Assembly: GCA_029863825.1 (NCBI GenBank)
Contig: JAOTUP010000102.1
Location: 1 to 6,958 of the forward strand
From: Acidobacteriota bacterium
GTDB taxonomy: Bacteria; Acidobacteriota; Thermoanaerobaculia; Multivoradales; JAHEKO01
Reading direction: 5' to 3'
DNA: 6,958 bases
In this document: in pieces, positions 1-5,677 of the stretch
Layout: each line of letters begins with the position of its first letter
Position numbering within the stretch: position 1 is the first letter of the stretch
The notes under the pieces: generated by a model
Told to the model about the DNA's origin: nothing
The model's database searches: none
Seen by the model: the letters and a program-made list of their open reading frames with translations, nothing else
Made by a program: the position numbers and the translations under genes

Positions 1-1358
1 ATCATCGTGTTGGGACGCTCGAAAAGCTCGTTCTTGATACCGGCGAATCCGGGCGACAGACTGCGCTTGATGACCATCACCGACTTTGCTTCCCACACCT
101 TGAGGACCGGCATGCCGGCGATAGGGGAGGCTGGATCGGTCTCAGCGGCCGGATTGACGACGTCGTTGGCGCCGACGATCAGTACCGCGTCGGTGGTCTT
201 GAAGTCGGCGTTGATCTGATCCATCTCGACGAGCTTTTCGTACGGTACGTCGGCGTCGGCGAGTAGCACGTTCATGTGGCCGGGCATGCGCCCGGCAACC
301 GGATGGATCGCGTAGCGAACGGTGGCACCCCGCGCCTCCAGGAGATCGGCGACTTCGCGCGCCATGTGCTGGGCCTGGGCGACGGCGAGGCCGTAGCCCG
401 GGACGATAATGGCGGACTCGGCGGTTTCGAGAATCATCGCCGCTTCCTCGGCGCCGCACGAGCGCACGTTCTCGTAGTCCCGCGAGTCCTTCGACGTGGC
501 CTCCTGGCCGAAGCCCGAAAACAGGACGTTTCCGAGCGTACGATTCATCGCCACGCACATGATCTGGGTGAGGATCAAGCCCGAGGCACCGACGAGGGCG
601 CCGCTGATGATCAAGACGTTACTCTGCAGGACGAAGCCGGTGGCAGCGGCGGCGACTCCGGAGAGCGAATTCAGGAGCGAGATGACAACGGGCATGTCGG
701 CGCCACCGATCGGGATCACCATGAGGACGCCGAGGACCAGACTGATAACAACGACGACGAGGGCGGCGATCATCGTCGGCTGCGAGCCGACGGTTACGAA
801 GGCCATGCTCACTCCCGCGATCGCGGTGACCGCGAAGAGCAGACCGTTGATCACGTGCCGACCGGCGAGCATCACCGGAGCGCCTCCGATGCGGCCGCTG
901 AGCTTGAGAAAAGCGACGAGGCTGCCGCTGAAGGTCACTGTTCCGATCAGGATCGAGAAGAAGCTCGTCAGGGCGACATCGGCACCTAGAATCGAATCTG
1001 CCGAGGCCTGAGTTTGCGGCTCGATGACCTGCAGCCAGAGGATCGACAGCGCCACCAGCGCCGAGGCGCTGCCTCCGAAGCCGTTGAACAGCGCCACCAT
1101 CTCGGGCATCGCGGTCATTTGCACGCGAACCGCGGCGATACCACCCGCCAGCCCGCCGATGACGAGACCAGCGATGATCCAGCGGTAGTCGACGAGACCC
1201 ATCTCGAGGAGGGTCGTACCGATCGCGATCAGCATGGCAAGGGCGGCGATGGCGTTGCCCCGCCGCGCCGAGCGAATGCGAGTGAGGCCCTTGAGACCCA
1301 CGATGAAGAGGATCGCGGACAGAAGATAGAGAACGGGAACGATGACGGACTGCAGCAT
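1..1358 (-). CDS. pntB: NAD(P)+ transhydrogenase beta subunit PntB (3' end cut by window edge)
   Basis: This is the beta subunit of the membrane proton-translocating transhydrogenase, which carries part of the proton channel (domain II) and the NADP(H)-binding domain III. The first 452 codons are visible; E. coli PntB has 462 residues, and alignment suggests about 10-20 codons lie beyond the left edge. Residues 1-275 are mostly hydrophobic helices with the family motif GADMPVV (219-225) and N230. Domain III begins near 315 with PGYGLAVAQAQ (320-330), then HPVAGRMPGHMNVLLADA (352-369), VGANDVVNPAA (395-405) and KRS (431-433), which matches the E. coli K424-R425-S426 contact to the NADP 2'-phosphate. 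The ATG at 1358 is preceded by AAGG (1366-1369), 7 nt upstream and overlapping the pntAB stop, which suggests translational coupling. Oddity: at the position of E. coli His91 the sequence has N92 (MPEMVALFN). Confidence 0.97.
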   Translation of the reverse strand, partial: MLQSVIVPVLYLLSAILFIVGLKGLTRIRSARRGNAIAALAMLIAIGTTLLEMGLVDYRWIIAGLVIGGLAGGIAAVRVQMTAMPEMVALFNGFGGSASALVALSILWLQVIEPQTQASADSILGADVALTSFFSILIGTVTFSGSLVAFLKLSGRIGGAPVMLAGRHVINGLLFAVTAIAGVSMAFVTVGSQPTMIAALVVVVISLVLGVLMVIPIGGADMPVVISLLNSLSGVAAAATGFVLQSNVLIISGALVGASGLILTQIMCVAMNRTLGNVLFSGFGQEATSKDSRDYENVRSCGAEEAAMILETAESAIIVPGYGLAVAQAQHMAREVADLLEARGATVRYAIHPVAGRMPGHMNVLLADADVPYEKLVEMDQINADFKTTDAVLIVGANDVVNPAAETDPASPIAGMPVLKVWEAKSVMVIKRSLSPGFAGIKNELFERPNTM

Positions 1359-1367
1359 GACCGGACC

Positions 1368-1652
1368 TTATTTCTTCTTCTTGCCGAACATCGCCAGCAT
1401 GCGATCGGTAACGAGAAAGCCACCAACCACATTGATGGTGGCGACGATGATTGCGAGGAAGCCGAGCAAACTGCTGAGCGCTAGACTGCCCTCGCGGGCA
1501 GCGTACAGCGATCCGACGAGGGTGATACCCGAGATCGCGTTGGCGCCGGACATCAGCGGCGTGTGCAGAGTCGGCGGGATCTTGGTGATGATCTCAAAGC
1601 CGACGAAGATCGCCAGCACGAAGACATAGAGGCCAATCAGAAGAGCACCCAT
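1368..1652 (-). CDS. pntAB: NAD(P)+ transhydrogenase alpha-2 subunit PntAB (membrane part of split alpha)
   Basis: This 94-residue membrane protein supplies the alpha-side helices of domain II of the transhydrogenase. In E. coli the segment is the C-terminus of a single PntA; here it is a separate gene, as in Rhodospirillum rubrum and Thermus. Hydrophobic segments lie at about 3-22, 34-54 and 57-82, followed by a basic KKKK tail that should stay in the cytoplasm. The family signature LHTPLMSGANAISGI (29-43) is intact, with H30 the only histidine in the protein. The start ATG (1652-1650) overlaps the pntAA stop by 1 nt in the form TGATG. A full AGGAGGT ribosome-binding site lies 9 nt upstream inside pntAA. 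Identity is very secure from length, motif and position between pntAA and pntB. Confidence 0.97.
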   Translation of the reverse strand: MGALLIGLYVFVLAIFVGFEIITKIPPTLHTPLMSGANAISGITLVGSLYAAREGSLALSSLLGFLAIIVATINVVGGFLVTDRMLAMFGKKKK

Positions 1653-2788
1653 CAGCTCGACACCTCCTCGACCAGCGCCGACGTCGGCGCGTGCAGGATT
1701 GCACCCGCGTGTGTCAGGAGCGCTCCGGACAAGACATCGTCCTGCGGATCGATCTCGAGTTTGCCGTCGGTCAACATGTGCTCGACCAGCGCGAGCACGT
1801 TGCGGGAATAAAGGAGACTGGCATCGTGCGCCATCGTCGCCGGCAGACTCGCCGGGCCGAGGATCAGGACGCCGTTGTGCACCACCTCCTCGCCCAGTTC
1901 GGTGAGCTCGCAGTTACCGCCGCTGGCGGCCGCCATGTCGACGATGATGGCGCCCGGATGCATGGCCTCGACCATTTGGCGCGACATGAGCATCGGCGCC
2001 TTCTTGCCGGGAATCTGGGCCGTCGTGATGACGACGTTCGCTGTCGCCAGGTGTTGGGTGAGAATCTCGCGCTGACGCTGCAGGAAATCCTCTCCCATCT
2101 CTTTGGCGTAGCCGCCGGCATCTTCTGCATCGACCTGCTCCGGCAGGTCGATGAACTTTCCGCCCAGGGATTCGATCTGTTCTTTCACTGCCGGCCGGAT
2201 GTCCGAGACCTCCACCACGGCGCCGAGTCGCTTGGCGGTGGCCAGCGCCTGCAAACCGGCGACGCCCGCTCCCAGGATGACAACTTTCGCCGGGGGTACG
2301 GTGCCCGCCGCCGTCATCAGTAGCGGGAAGTACCGCCCGAGCCGGCTGGCGGCCAGTACGACCGCTTTGTAGCCGCCGATTGATGCCTGGGACGACAGCG
2401 CGTCCATGCTCTGGGCGCGCGTGATGCGCGGGATAAGCTCCATCGCCAGGGTTGTGACGTTGTTCTTGGCCAGAGTGCTGACGACGCCGACATTCTGTTG
2501 TGGCTCGAAGAAGCCGATGATGACAGTCTGCGGGCGCGACTTCGCGGCTTCCTCGGCGGTCGGCGGCGACACTTTGAGCACGACGTCAGCCTCGCGCCAT
2601 GCCGTTCCGCTGGTGTCGATGGTCGCGCCGACTTTGCGATAGGCGTCATCTGGGAGATCGGAGTCCGTGCCGGCGCCGCTTTCGACGACGCACTCGAAAC
2701 CGCTGCGCACCAGTTTCTTCACCGTTTCGGGCGTGGCTGCGACTCGGCGCTCCTCAGGATGCCGCTCTTTGGGAACGAAGACTCTCAT
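1652..2788 (-). CDS. pntAA: NAD(P)+ transhydrogenase alpha-1 subunit PntAA (NAD(H)-binding domain I)
   Basis: This is the 378-residue soluble NAD(H)-binding subunit of the split-type transhydrogenase. It passes hydride from NADH to NADP+ on PntB. It begins MRVFVPKE, the usual start of the alanine dehydrogenase/PNT N-terminal domain. The conserved RQD loop is intact as R121, Q126 and D129 in PRITRAQSMDALSSQA. The Rossmann motif GAGVAG is at 173-178, with D196 (VSDIRP) where the adenosine ribose is bound. The mobile-loop motif GGYAKEM lies at 225-231, and the C-terminal DDVLSGALLTHAGAILHAP (350-368) is typical of domain I. Length agrees with R. rubrum PntAA (about 384). No membrane segment is present; those are in pntAB. 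The ATG at 2788 has only a weak GAGAG ahead of it. It is the first gene of a three-gene operon read leftwards from the divergent spacer. Confidence 0.97.
   Translation of the reverse strand: MRVFVPKERHPEERRVAATPETVKKLVRSGFECVVESGAGTDSDLPDDAYRKVGATIDTSGTAWREADVVLKVSPPTAEEAAKSRPQTVIIGFFEPQQNVGVVSTLAKNNVTTLAMELIPRITRAQSMDALSSQASIGGYKAVVLAASRLGRYFPLLMTAAGTVPPAKVVILGAGVAGLQALATAKRLGAVVEVSDIRPAVKEQIESLGGKFIDLPEQVDAEDAGGYAKEMGEDFLQRQREILTQHLATANVVITTAQIPGKKAPMLMSRQMVEAMHPGAIIVDMAAASGGNCELTELGEEVVHNGVLILGPASLPATMAHDASLLYSRNVLALVEHMLTDGKLEIDPQDDVLSGALLTHAGAILHAPTSALVEEVSS
1662..1668 (-). promoter_or_regulatory. Ribosome-binding site AGGAGGT of pntAB
   Basis: On the minus strand AGGAGGT lies inside the last codons of pntAA, 9 nt before the ATG of pntAB. 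It is the strongest Shine-Dalgarno match in the pnt operon. It fixes the pntAB start at the TGATG overlap. Confidence 0.8.
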
Positions 2789-2819
2789 GGCTCTCGTTTT
2801 CAGGTTGTGTTGGCAGGAA

Positions 2820-2835
2820 GGAGAATTGCTTCTCC
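2820..2835. repeat. Inverted repeat GGAGAA-TTGC-TTCTCC in the pnt leader region
   Basis: This is a perfect 6-bp dyad with a 4-nt loop. It lies 32 bp ahead of the pntAA start and, if the candidate promoter at 2896-2924 is right, inside the untranslated leader of the pnt mRNA. No T-tract follows on either strand, so it does not look like an intrinsic terminator. It could be an mRNA hairpin or part of an operator. Function is unknown. Confidence 0.4.
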
Positions 2836-2858
2836 GACGACTCTCTCGGTCGCGTCTA

Positions 2859-2889
2859 TCGACCGCGCGAGGTCGAGTTTGCGTCGACC
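2859..2889. repeat. TCGACC / GGTCGA / TCGACC alternating inverted repeats
   Basis: TCGACC occurs at 2859-2864 and 2884-2889, and its exact complement GGTCGA lies between them at 2871-2876. The middle copy can pair with either flank (loops of 6 and 7 nt) but not with both. This can be read as three half-sites of a DNA-binding protein or as two competing RNA hairpins. TCGA-containing words are common in this GC-rich sequence, so chance remains possible. Confidence 0.4.
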
Positions 2890-2905
2890 CGACGAATCCT
2901 CGTCG
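2890..2905. repeat. Inverted repeat CGACGA-ATCC-TCGTCG over the pnt -10 region
   Basis: This is a perfect 6-bp dyad with a 4-nt centre. It spans the candidate -10 hexamer of the pnt promoter (2896-2901), where a repressor site would be expected. A second dyad, ATCCTCG (2896-2902) with CGAGGAT (2913-2919), shares bases with it, so the two cannot form as RNA hairpins at the same time. An operator role is inferred from position only. Confidence 0.4.
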
Positions 2906-2924
2906 AACCCGCCGAGGATGTCAA
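2896..2924 (-). promoter_or_regulatory. Candidate sigma70-type promoter of the pnt operon
   Basis: On the minus strand a perfect TTGACA (2924-2919) is followed by a 17-nt spacer and GAGGAT (2901-2896). The -10 keeps only three of six consensus bases, including the A at its second position and the last T. Transcription would start near 2889 and leave a leader of roughly 100 nt before pntAA. The -35 and spacing are good and the -10 is weak, so this is a candidate only. Confidence 0.45.
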
Positions 2925-2976
2925 GTGCTGCAAAGGGCTGATGAACGTGCGAGTGGCGTGCTAAGTTCTCACGATC

Positions 2977-3630
2977 GTGAAACCGCGATTCATCACTTTC
3001 GAAGGGCTCGACGGAAGCGGCAAGTCGACGCACATGCGGCGCGCGGCGGACTGGTGTCGACAGCGTGGCGTATCAGTGCTCGAGACGCACGAACCGGGCG
3101 GCACGGCTCTCGGGCAGGCGATTCGCGAGGTCTTCCTCGATCGCCGCTGGGGCGCACTCGACGGTAGGGTCGAGGCACTGCTCGTCTTCGCAAGTCGCCG
3201 TCAGCACCTGCTCGAGGTCATCGACCCGGCCCTCGCCCGAGGGTCGACTGTCTTTTGCGATCGGTTCACGGATTCGACGATCGCGTATCAAGGGTACGCG
3301 CGCGGTGTTCCCTTCAGCGTGCTGGAGAAAGCCGACGAGTTGGCGACCGGCCGCAGGGTCCCCGATCACACGCTGCTCTTCGATCTGCCGCCGGAAGAAG
3401 CAAGGCGGCGGGGTCAAAGCCAAGAGCGCACCAAAACCGGGAGTGTCGATCGACTGGACGCCGAGGAGTTGGATTTCTACGAAGACGTGCGACGCGGTTA
3501 TCTGGAGCTGTCCCGGCGTGACCCCGAGCGGTTCAGTGTCATCGACTCGACCGGCAGCCTCGAGGAGACGGAGAGGCAGACCCTGACGGTACTCGGTGTG
3601 CTCCTCCGCTCAGCCGGGGAGGAGGCGTGA
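2977..3630 (+). CDS. tmk: Thymidylate kinase (dTMP kinase)
   Basis: This 217-residue cytoplasmic enzyme phosphorylates dTMP to dTDP with ATP, a step needed for dTTP synthesis. The P-loop is GLDGSGKST (10-18). It is followed by HEPGGT (38-43), in place of the usual REPGGT, the DRF motif (95-97, CDRFTDS) and S100-AYQG (103-106) for dTMP binding. The P-loop has no arginine, while the LID region has R143-R144-R145, which marks a bacterial type II enzyme. Length is normal. The start is GTG at 2977; an in-frame TAA at 2962-2964 rules out any earlier start, and the protein already begins close to the family's usual N-terminus (KPRFITFEG). I see no convincing Shine-Dalgarno ahead of it. Its stop overlaps the start of holB by 4 nt, the common tmk-holB pairing. 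Confidence 0.96.
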   Translation: MKPRFITFEGLDGSGKSTHMRRAADWCRQRGVSVLETHEPGGTALGQAIREVFLDRRWGALDGRVEALLVFASRRQHLLEVIDPALARGSTVFCDRFTDSTIAYQGYARGVPFSVLEKADELATGRRVPDHTLLFDLPPEEARRRGQSQERTKTGSVDRLDAEELDFYEDVRRGYLELSRRDPERFSVIDSTGSLEETERQTLTVLGVLLRSAGEEA

Positions 3631-4502
3631 ATCCGAAGGCCGCTATCCAGCTGGCACGCGACGGTCGCCTCTACCCGGCGCTGATTCTGCACGGCTCGAG
3701 TGGGGAAGATCGACAACGGTTCGCGCTCGAGCTGGCACGCACGCTGCTATGCGAGCGGTCGCCCGGGAAGCGGCCATGCGGCAAGTGCCCGCATTGTCGC
3801 CGGGTGATGTGGCCGGAGGGCGAAGCCGACACCTTCCATCCCGACTTCACCGTCCTGGAGAGGGACCTGAGAACCGTAACGTCGGTCGCCGCCGCGAAGT
3901 CGTTTCTACGAGGCGCCCAGCTGTCACCGTTCGAAGCCCGCGGACAGGTCTTCGTCATCGCCAACGCCGAGACGCTGAGCGGAGGAGCGGCCAACGCGTT
4001 GCTCAAGACGTTGGAAGAGCCCCCGACGTCGGCACCGCGACACTTCCTTCTGCTGGCGCCCTCGCAGCTCGACTTGTTGCCCACACTGCGGAGTCGATCT
4101 CTCGCCCTTTTTCTTGGCGCGGCGGCGCGTCCGCGGGACGAGCAAATCAGTGATCTCGCGCTCGGCTTTTCGGCCGCCCTGGTCGCTTTTGGCCGGAAAG
4201 GGAACCGGGCCGAGCTGTTGGCGGCATCGAGCATCCTCAAGCAGGCGGGCTCGTGGAACGAACCGCGAGCAATGGCTTCATGGGAGCGGGCGGCAGCGGT
4301 GGTGGTCGAGGCGTCGGCGCATGAAGACGTCAGCCGGTACCAGCGACGTGCGATGTTGCATCTGGCCGCTGATCTGCTGCGGGGGCCGAGCTTGCGAGTG
4401 CGCGGTATCCAGGCGGAGCGGATCCTGGACGGCTTCGTGTCGCGTCGGCTCGAGTCGTCAGGTCAGGGCGAGGGAGGCGGCGAGGGCCAAGCCCGGCGGT
4501 AG
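3627..4502 (+). CDS. holB: DNA polymerase III delta-prime subunit (clamp-loader component)
   Basis: This 291-residue AAA+ protein is most likely the delta-prime subunit of the replication clamp loader. The N-terminus (GRLYPALILHGSSGEDRQRFA, about 13-33) matches the family, but the Walker A Gly-Lys-Thr is lost (GSSGEDRQ, 23-30), as expected for a subunit that does not hydrolyse ATP. Four zinc-ligand cysteines are present: C42, C51, C54 and C57. HPDF (71-74) and the Walker-B region leading into ANALLKTLEEPP (122-133) are diagnostic. The SRC motif reads SRS (156-158). The C-terminal third is less conserved and ends in a Gly/Glu-rich tail (278-291). It starts with GTG overlapping the tmk TGA (GTGA), with purine-rich GGGGAGGAGG immediately upstream. 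DnaX (tau/gamma) is the alternative but is excluded by the dead P-loop and the short length. Confidence 0.92.
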   Translation: MNPKAAIQLARDGRLYPALILHGSSGEDRQRFALELARTLLCERSPGKRPCGKCPHCRRVMWPEGEADTFHPDFTVLERDLRTVTSVAAAKSFLRGAQLSPFEARGQVFVIANAETLSGGAANALLKTLEEPPTSAPRHFLLLAPSQLDLLPTLRSRSLALFLGAAARPRDEQISDLALGFSAALVAFGRKGNRAELLAASSILKQAGSWNEPRAMASWERAAAVVVEASAHEDVSRYQRRAMLHLAADLLRGPSLRVRGIQAERILDGFVSRRLESSGQGEGGGEGQARR

Positions 4503-4509
4503 CCGCCGG
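4493..4509 (+). repeat. GC hairpin enclosing the holB stop codon
   Basis: CCGGCGG (4493-4499) and CCGCCGG (4503-4509) form a perfect 7-bp stem whose 3-nt loop is the TAG stop codon of holB. No T-run follows, so it is not a standard intrinsic terminator. A competing stem CCGCC (4503-4507) with GGCGG (4512-4516) uses the same bases. It may slow ribosomes or RNases at the end of the tmk-holB message. The role is inferred. Confidence 0.4.
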
Positions 4510-4538
4510 TTGGCGGTGGCGCGAGCGGCGGGTATCAT
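4510..4538 (+). promoter_or_regulatory. Candidate sigma70-type promoter for the SurA-N/DsbA-like gene
   Basis: TTGGCG (4510-4515) and TATCAT (4533-4538) are separated by exactly 17 nt, with four and five of six matches to the consensus boxes. Transcription would begin near 4545, about 50 nt before the ATG at 4595. It would let the downstream gene be expressed independently of tmk-holB. It is the best promoter match I found on the plus strand. Confidence 0.55.
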
Positions 4539-4553
4539 AAGGCCCCCGGGATC

Positions 4554-4565
4554 CGAGGATCCTCG
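4554..4565. repeat. 12-bp perfect palindrome CGAGGATCCTCG
   Basis: This is an uninterrupted 12-bp palindrome located about 10-20 nt downstream of the predicted transcription start of the next gene. The half GGATCC also occurs just upstream at 4548-4553, giving two GGATCC copies in 15 bp. Its position would suit an operator for a dimeric regulator, but no regulator can be named. Confidence 0.35.
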
Positions 4566-4581
4566 ATATCTCCTCTTTGAG

Positions 4582-4586
4582 AAAGG
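4582..4586 (+). promoter_or_regulatory. Ribosome-binding site AAAGG deciding the ATG 4595 start
   Basis: AAAGG lies 8 nt before the ATG at 4595. An in-frame TTG at 4577 would add six residues (MRKAIA) but would overlap this site and has no Shine-Dalgarno at a proper distance. The ATG is therefore preferred. Confidence 0.7.
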
Positions 4587-4594
4587 CAATCGCA

Positions 4595-5674
4595 ATGGAC
4601 AATACAAGTCGTCACCCATTCCCACGCTGGGGTTGGGCTGTCGTGTCAGTCGTCGCAGTCTTGGCGGGTCTCTGGCTGATATCAGAGACAGCCGTCTTCG
4701 CTAAGAAGGAAAAAAAGGCAAGTGCCGATGCCGTCCCGGCACCGGGAATCATGGCGATGGTCGGTGAGACGGCCATCACGGAAGCTGAGCTGAAAGAGGT
4801 CTTGGCCAGCGATCTGAAGCGGATCGAGCGCGAGCGCCATGAGCTCCTCCAGCAGGGACTCGAGAACCTCATCACGGAAAAACTTCTCGAAGTGGAGGCC
4901 CAAGCTCGAGGCGTGGCGGTGGAAGAGCTCATCGCTCAGGAGGTCGAGAGCAAGATCGGCGACGTGACCGAGGAGGAGGTGGCGGCGTTTTACGAGACAC
5001 AGAAGGACCGGATCAATCGGCCGCAGGAACAGGTTGCCGACCAGATTCGGCAGTACCTCGGAGGTCAGCAGCGACAGCAGGCGCAGCAGACGCTGCTGGC
5101 CAGCTTGCGCGAGAAGCATGCCGTGCAATCGTTTCTCGAGCCGATGCGCGTAGAGGTCGATGCGGCGGGCGCGCCGTCGAAAGGGCCTGACAACGCGCCG
5201 GTGACGATTGTCGAGTTCTCCGATTTTCAATGCCCGTTCTGCTCGCGCGTCGTGCCGACGCTCGATCGCGTGACCTCGACATACGGCGACAAGGTGCGAC
5301 TCGTCTTTCGACAGTTTCCGCTGCATCAGATTCATCCTCTGGCGCAGAAGGCGGCAGAAGCCTCACTCTGCGCCGCCGACCAGGACAAGTTTTGGGAAAT
5401 GCACGACGCCCTGTTTGCCGACCAGGGGGGCCTGGGCGTCGGGCAGCTCAAGGAGAAGGCCGGTGGACTGGGCCTCGACCGGCAGGCATTTGACGATTGC
5501 CTGGATTCGGACCGCCATGCCGAAAGGGTCAATCAGGACCTGCAGGCCGGGGTCGAAGCCGGCGTCAGCGGCACGCCGGCGATGTTCGTCAACGGTCGCT
5601 TCCTGAGCGGAGCACAGCCCTTCGAAGACATCGCCAAAGTCATCGACGAGGAGCTGCGTCGTGCCGGCGGCTGA
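4595..5674 (+). CDS. Exported SurA-N-like / DsbA-like thioredoxin fusion protein
   Basis: This 359-residue protein is predicted to act outside the cytoplasmic membrane in thiol-disulfide exchange. The N-terminus has R6 and R11, a hydrophobic stretch (about 13-35) and a possible signal peptidase site after AVFA (33-36); it could equally remain as a membrane anchor. Residues 52-134 resemble the N-terminal helical domain of SurA/PpiC chaperones (MVGETAITEAELKEVL, then helices with LITEKLLEVEAQARG). A charged Gln-rich helix (143-180) corresponds to the segment that normally follows the parvulin domain, and that parvulin domain is absent. The DsbA-like domain (about 200-356) has the redox motif CPFC (213-216) and the cis-proline loop GVSGTP (323-328). 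C259 and C302 may form a second disulfide, as in the DsbA/Com1-like group. The likely substrate class is periplasmic proteins; oxidase or isomerase activity cannot be told from sequence. Confidence 0.88.
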   Translation: MDNTSRHPFPRWGWAVVSVVAVLAGLWLISETAVFAKKEKKASADAVPAPGIMAMVGETAITEAELKEVLASDLKRIERERHELLQQGLENLITEKLLEVEAQARGVAVEELIAQEVESKIGDVTEEEVAAFYETQKDRINRPQEQVADQIRQYLGGQQRQQAQQTLLASLREKHAVQSFLEPMRVEVDAAGAPSKGPDNAPVTIVEFSDFQCPFCSRVVPTLDRVTSTYGDKVRLVFRQFPLHQIHPLAQKAAEASLCAADQDKFWEMHDALFADQGGLGVGQLKEKAGGLGLDRQAFDDCLDSDRHAERVNQDLQAGVEAGVSGTPAMFVNGRFLSGAQPFEDIAKVIDEELRRAGG

Positions 5675-5677
5675 GCG

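Noticed and set aside
276..1484. Long plus-strand open frames opposite pntB (276-989, 496-1011, 1014-1484)
   Set aside because: They lie antisense to an unambiguous, highly conserved PntB. Their products are low-complexity Arg/Asp/Glu/His-rich, typical of shadow frames in GC-rich DNA.
1691..2323. 210-residue plus-strand open frame opposite pntAA
   Set aside because: It is antisense to conserved PntAA, has no recognisable motif, and has the biased composition of a mirrored coding frame.
2820..2835. Intrinsic terminator in the divergent spacer
   Set aside because: The stem is short and no T-run follows on either strand. Two divergent operons start here, so no terminator is expected.
2599..2964. 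Plus-strand frame running through the divergent spacer and ending MNVRVAC just before tmk
   Set aside because: Most of it is antisense to pntAA. The terminal ATG at 2941 gives only seven codons and AAAGGG is just 3 nt before it, so a leader peptide is not supported.
4575..4585. CTTT-GAG-AAAG mini-hairpin that could hide the ribosome-binding site
   Set aside because: Only four mostly A-T pairs with a 3-nt loop, too weak to propose as a riboregulator.
4577..4594. TTG start adding MRKAIA to the DsbA-like protein
   Set aside because: It overlaps the AAAGG that properly serves the ATG at 4595 and lacks a ribosome-binding site of its own.
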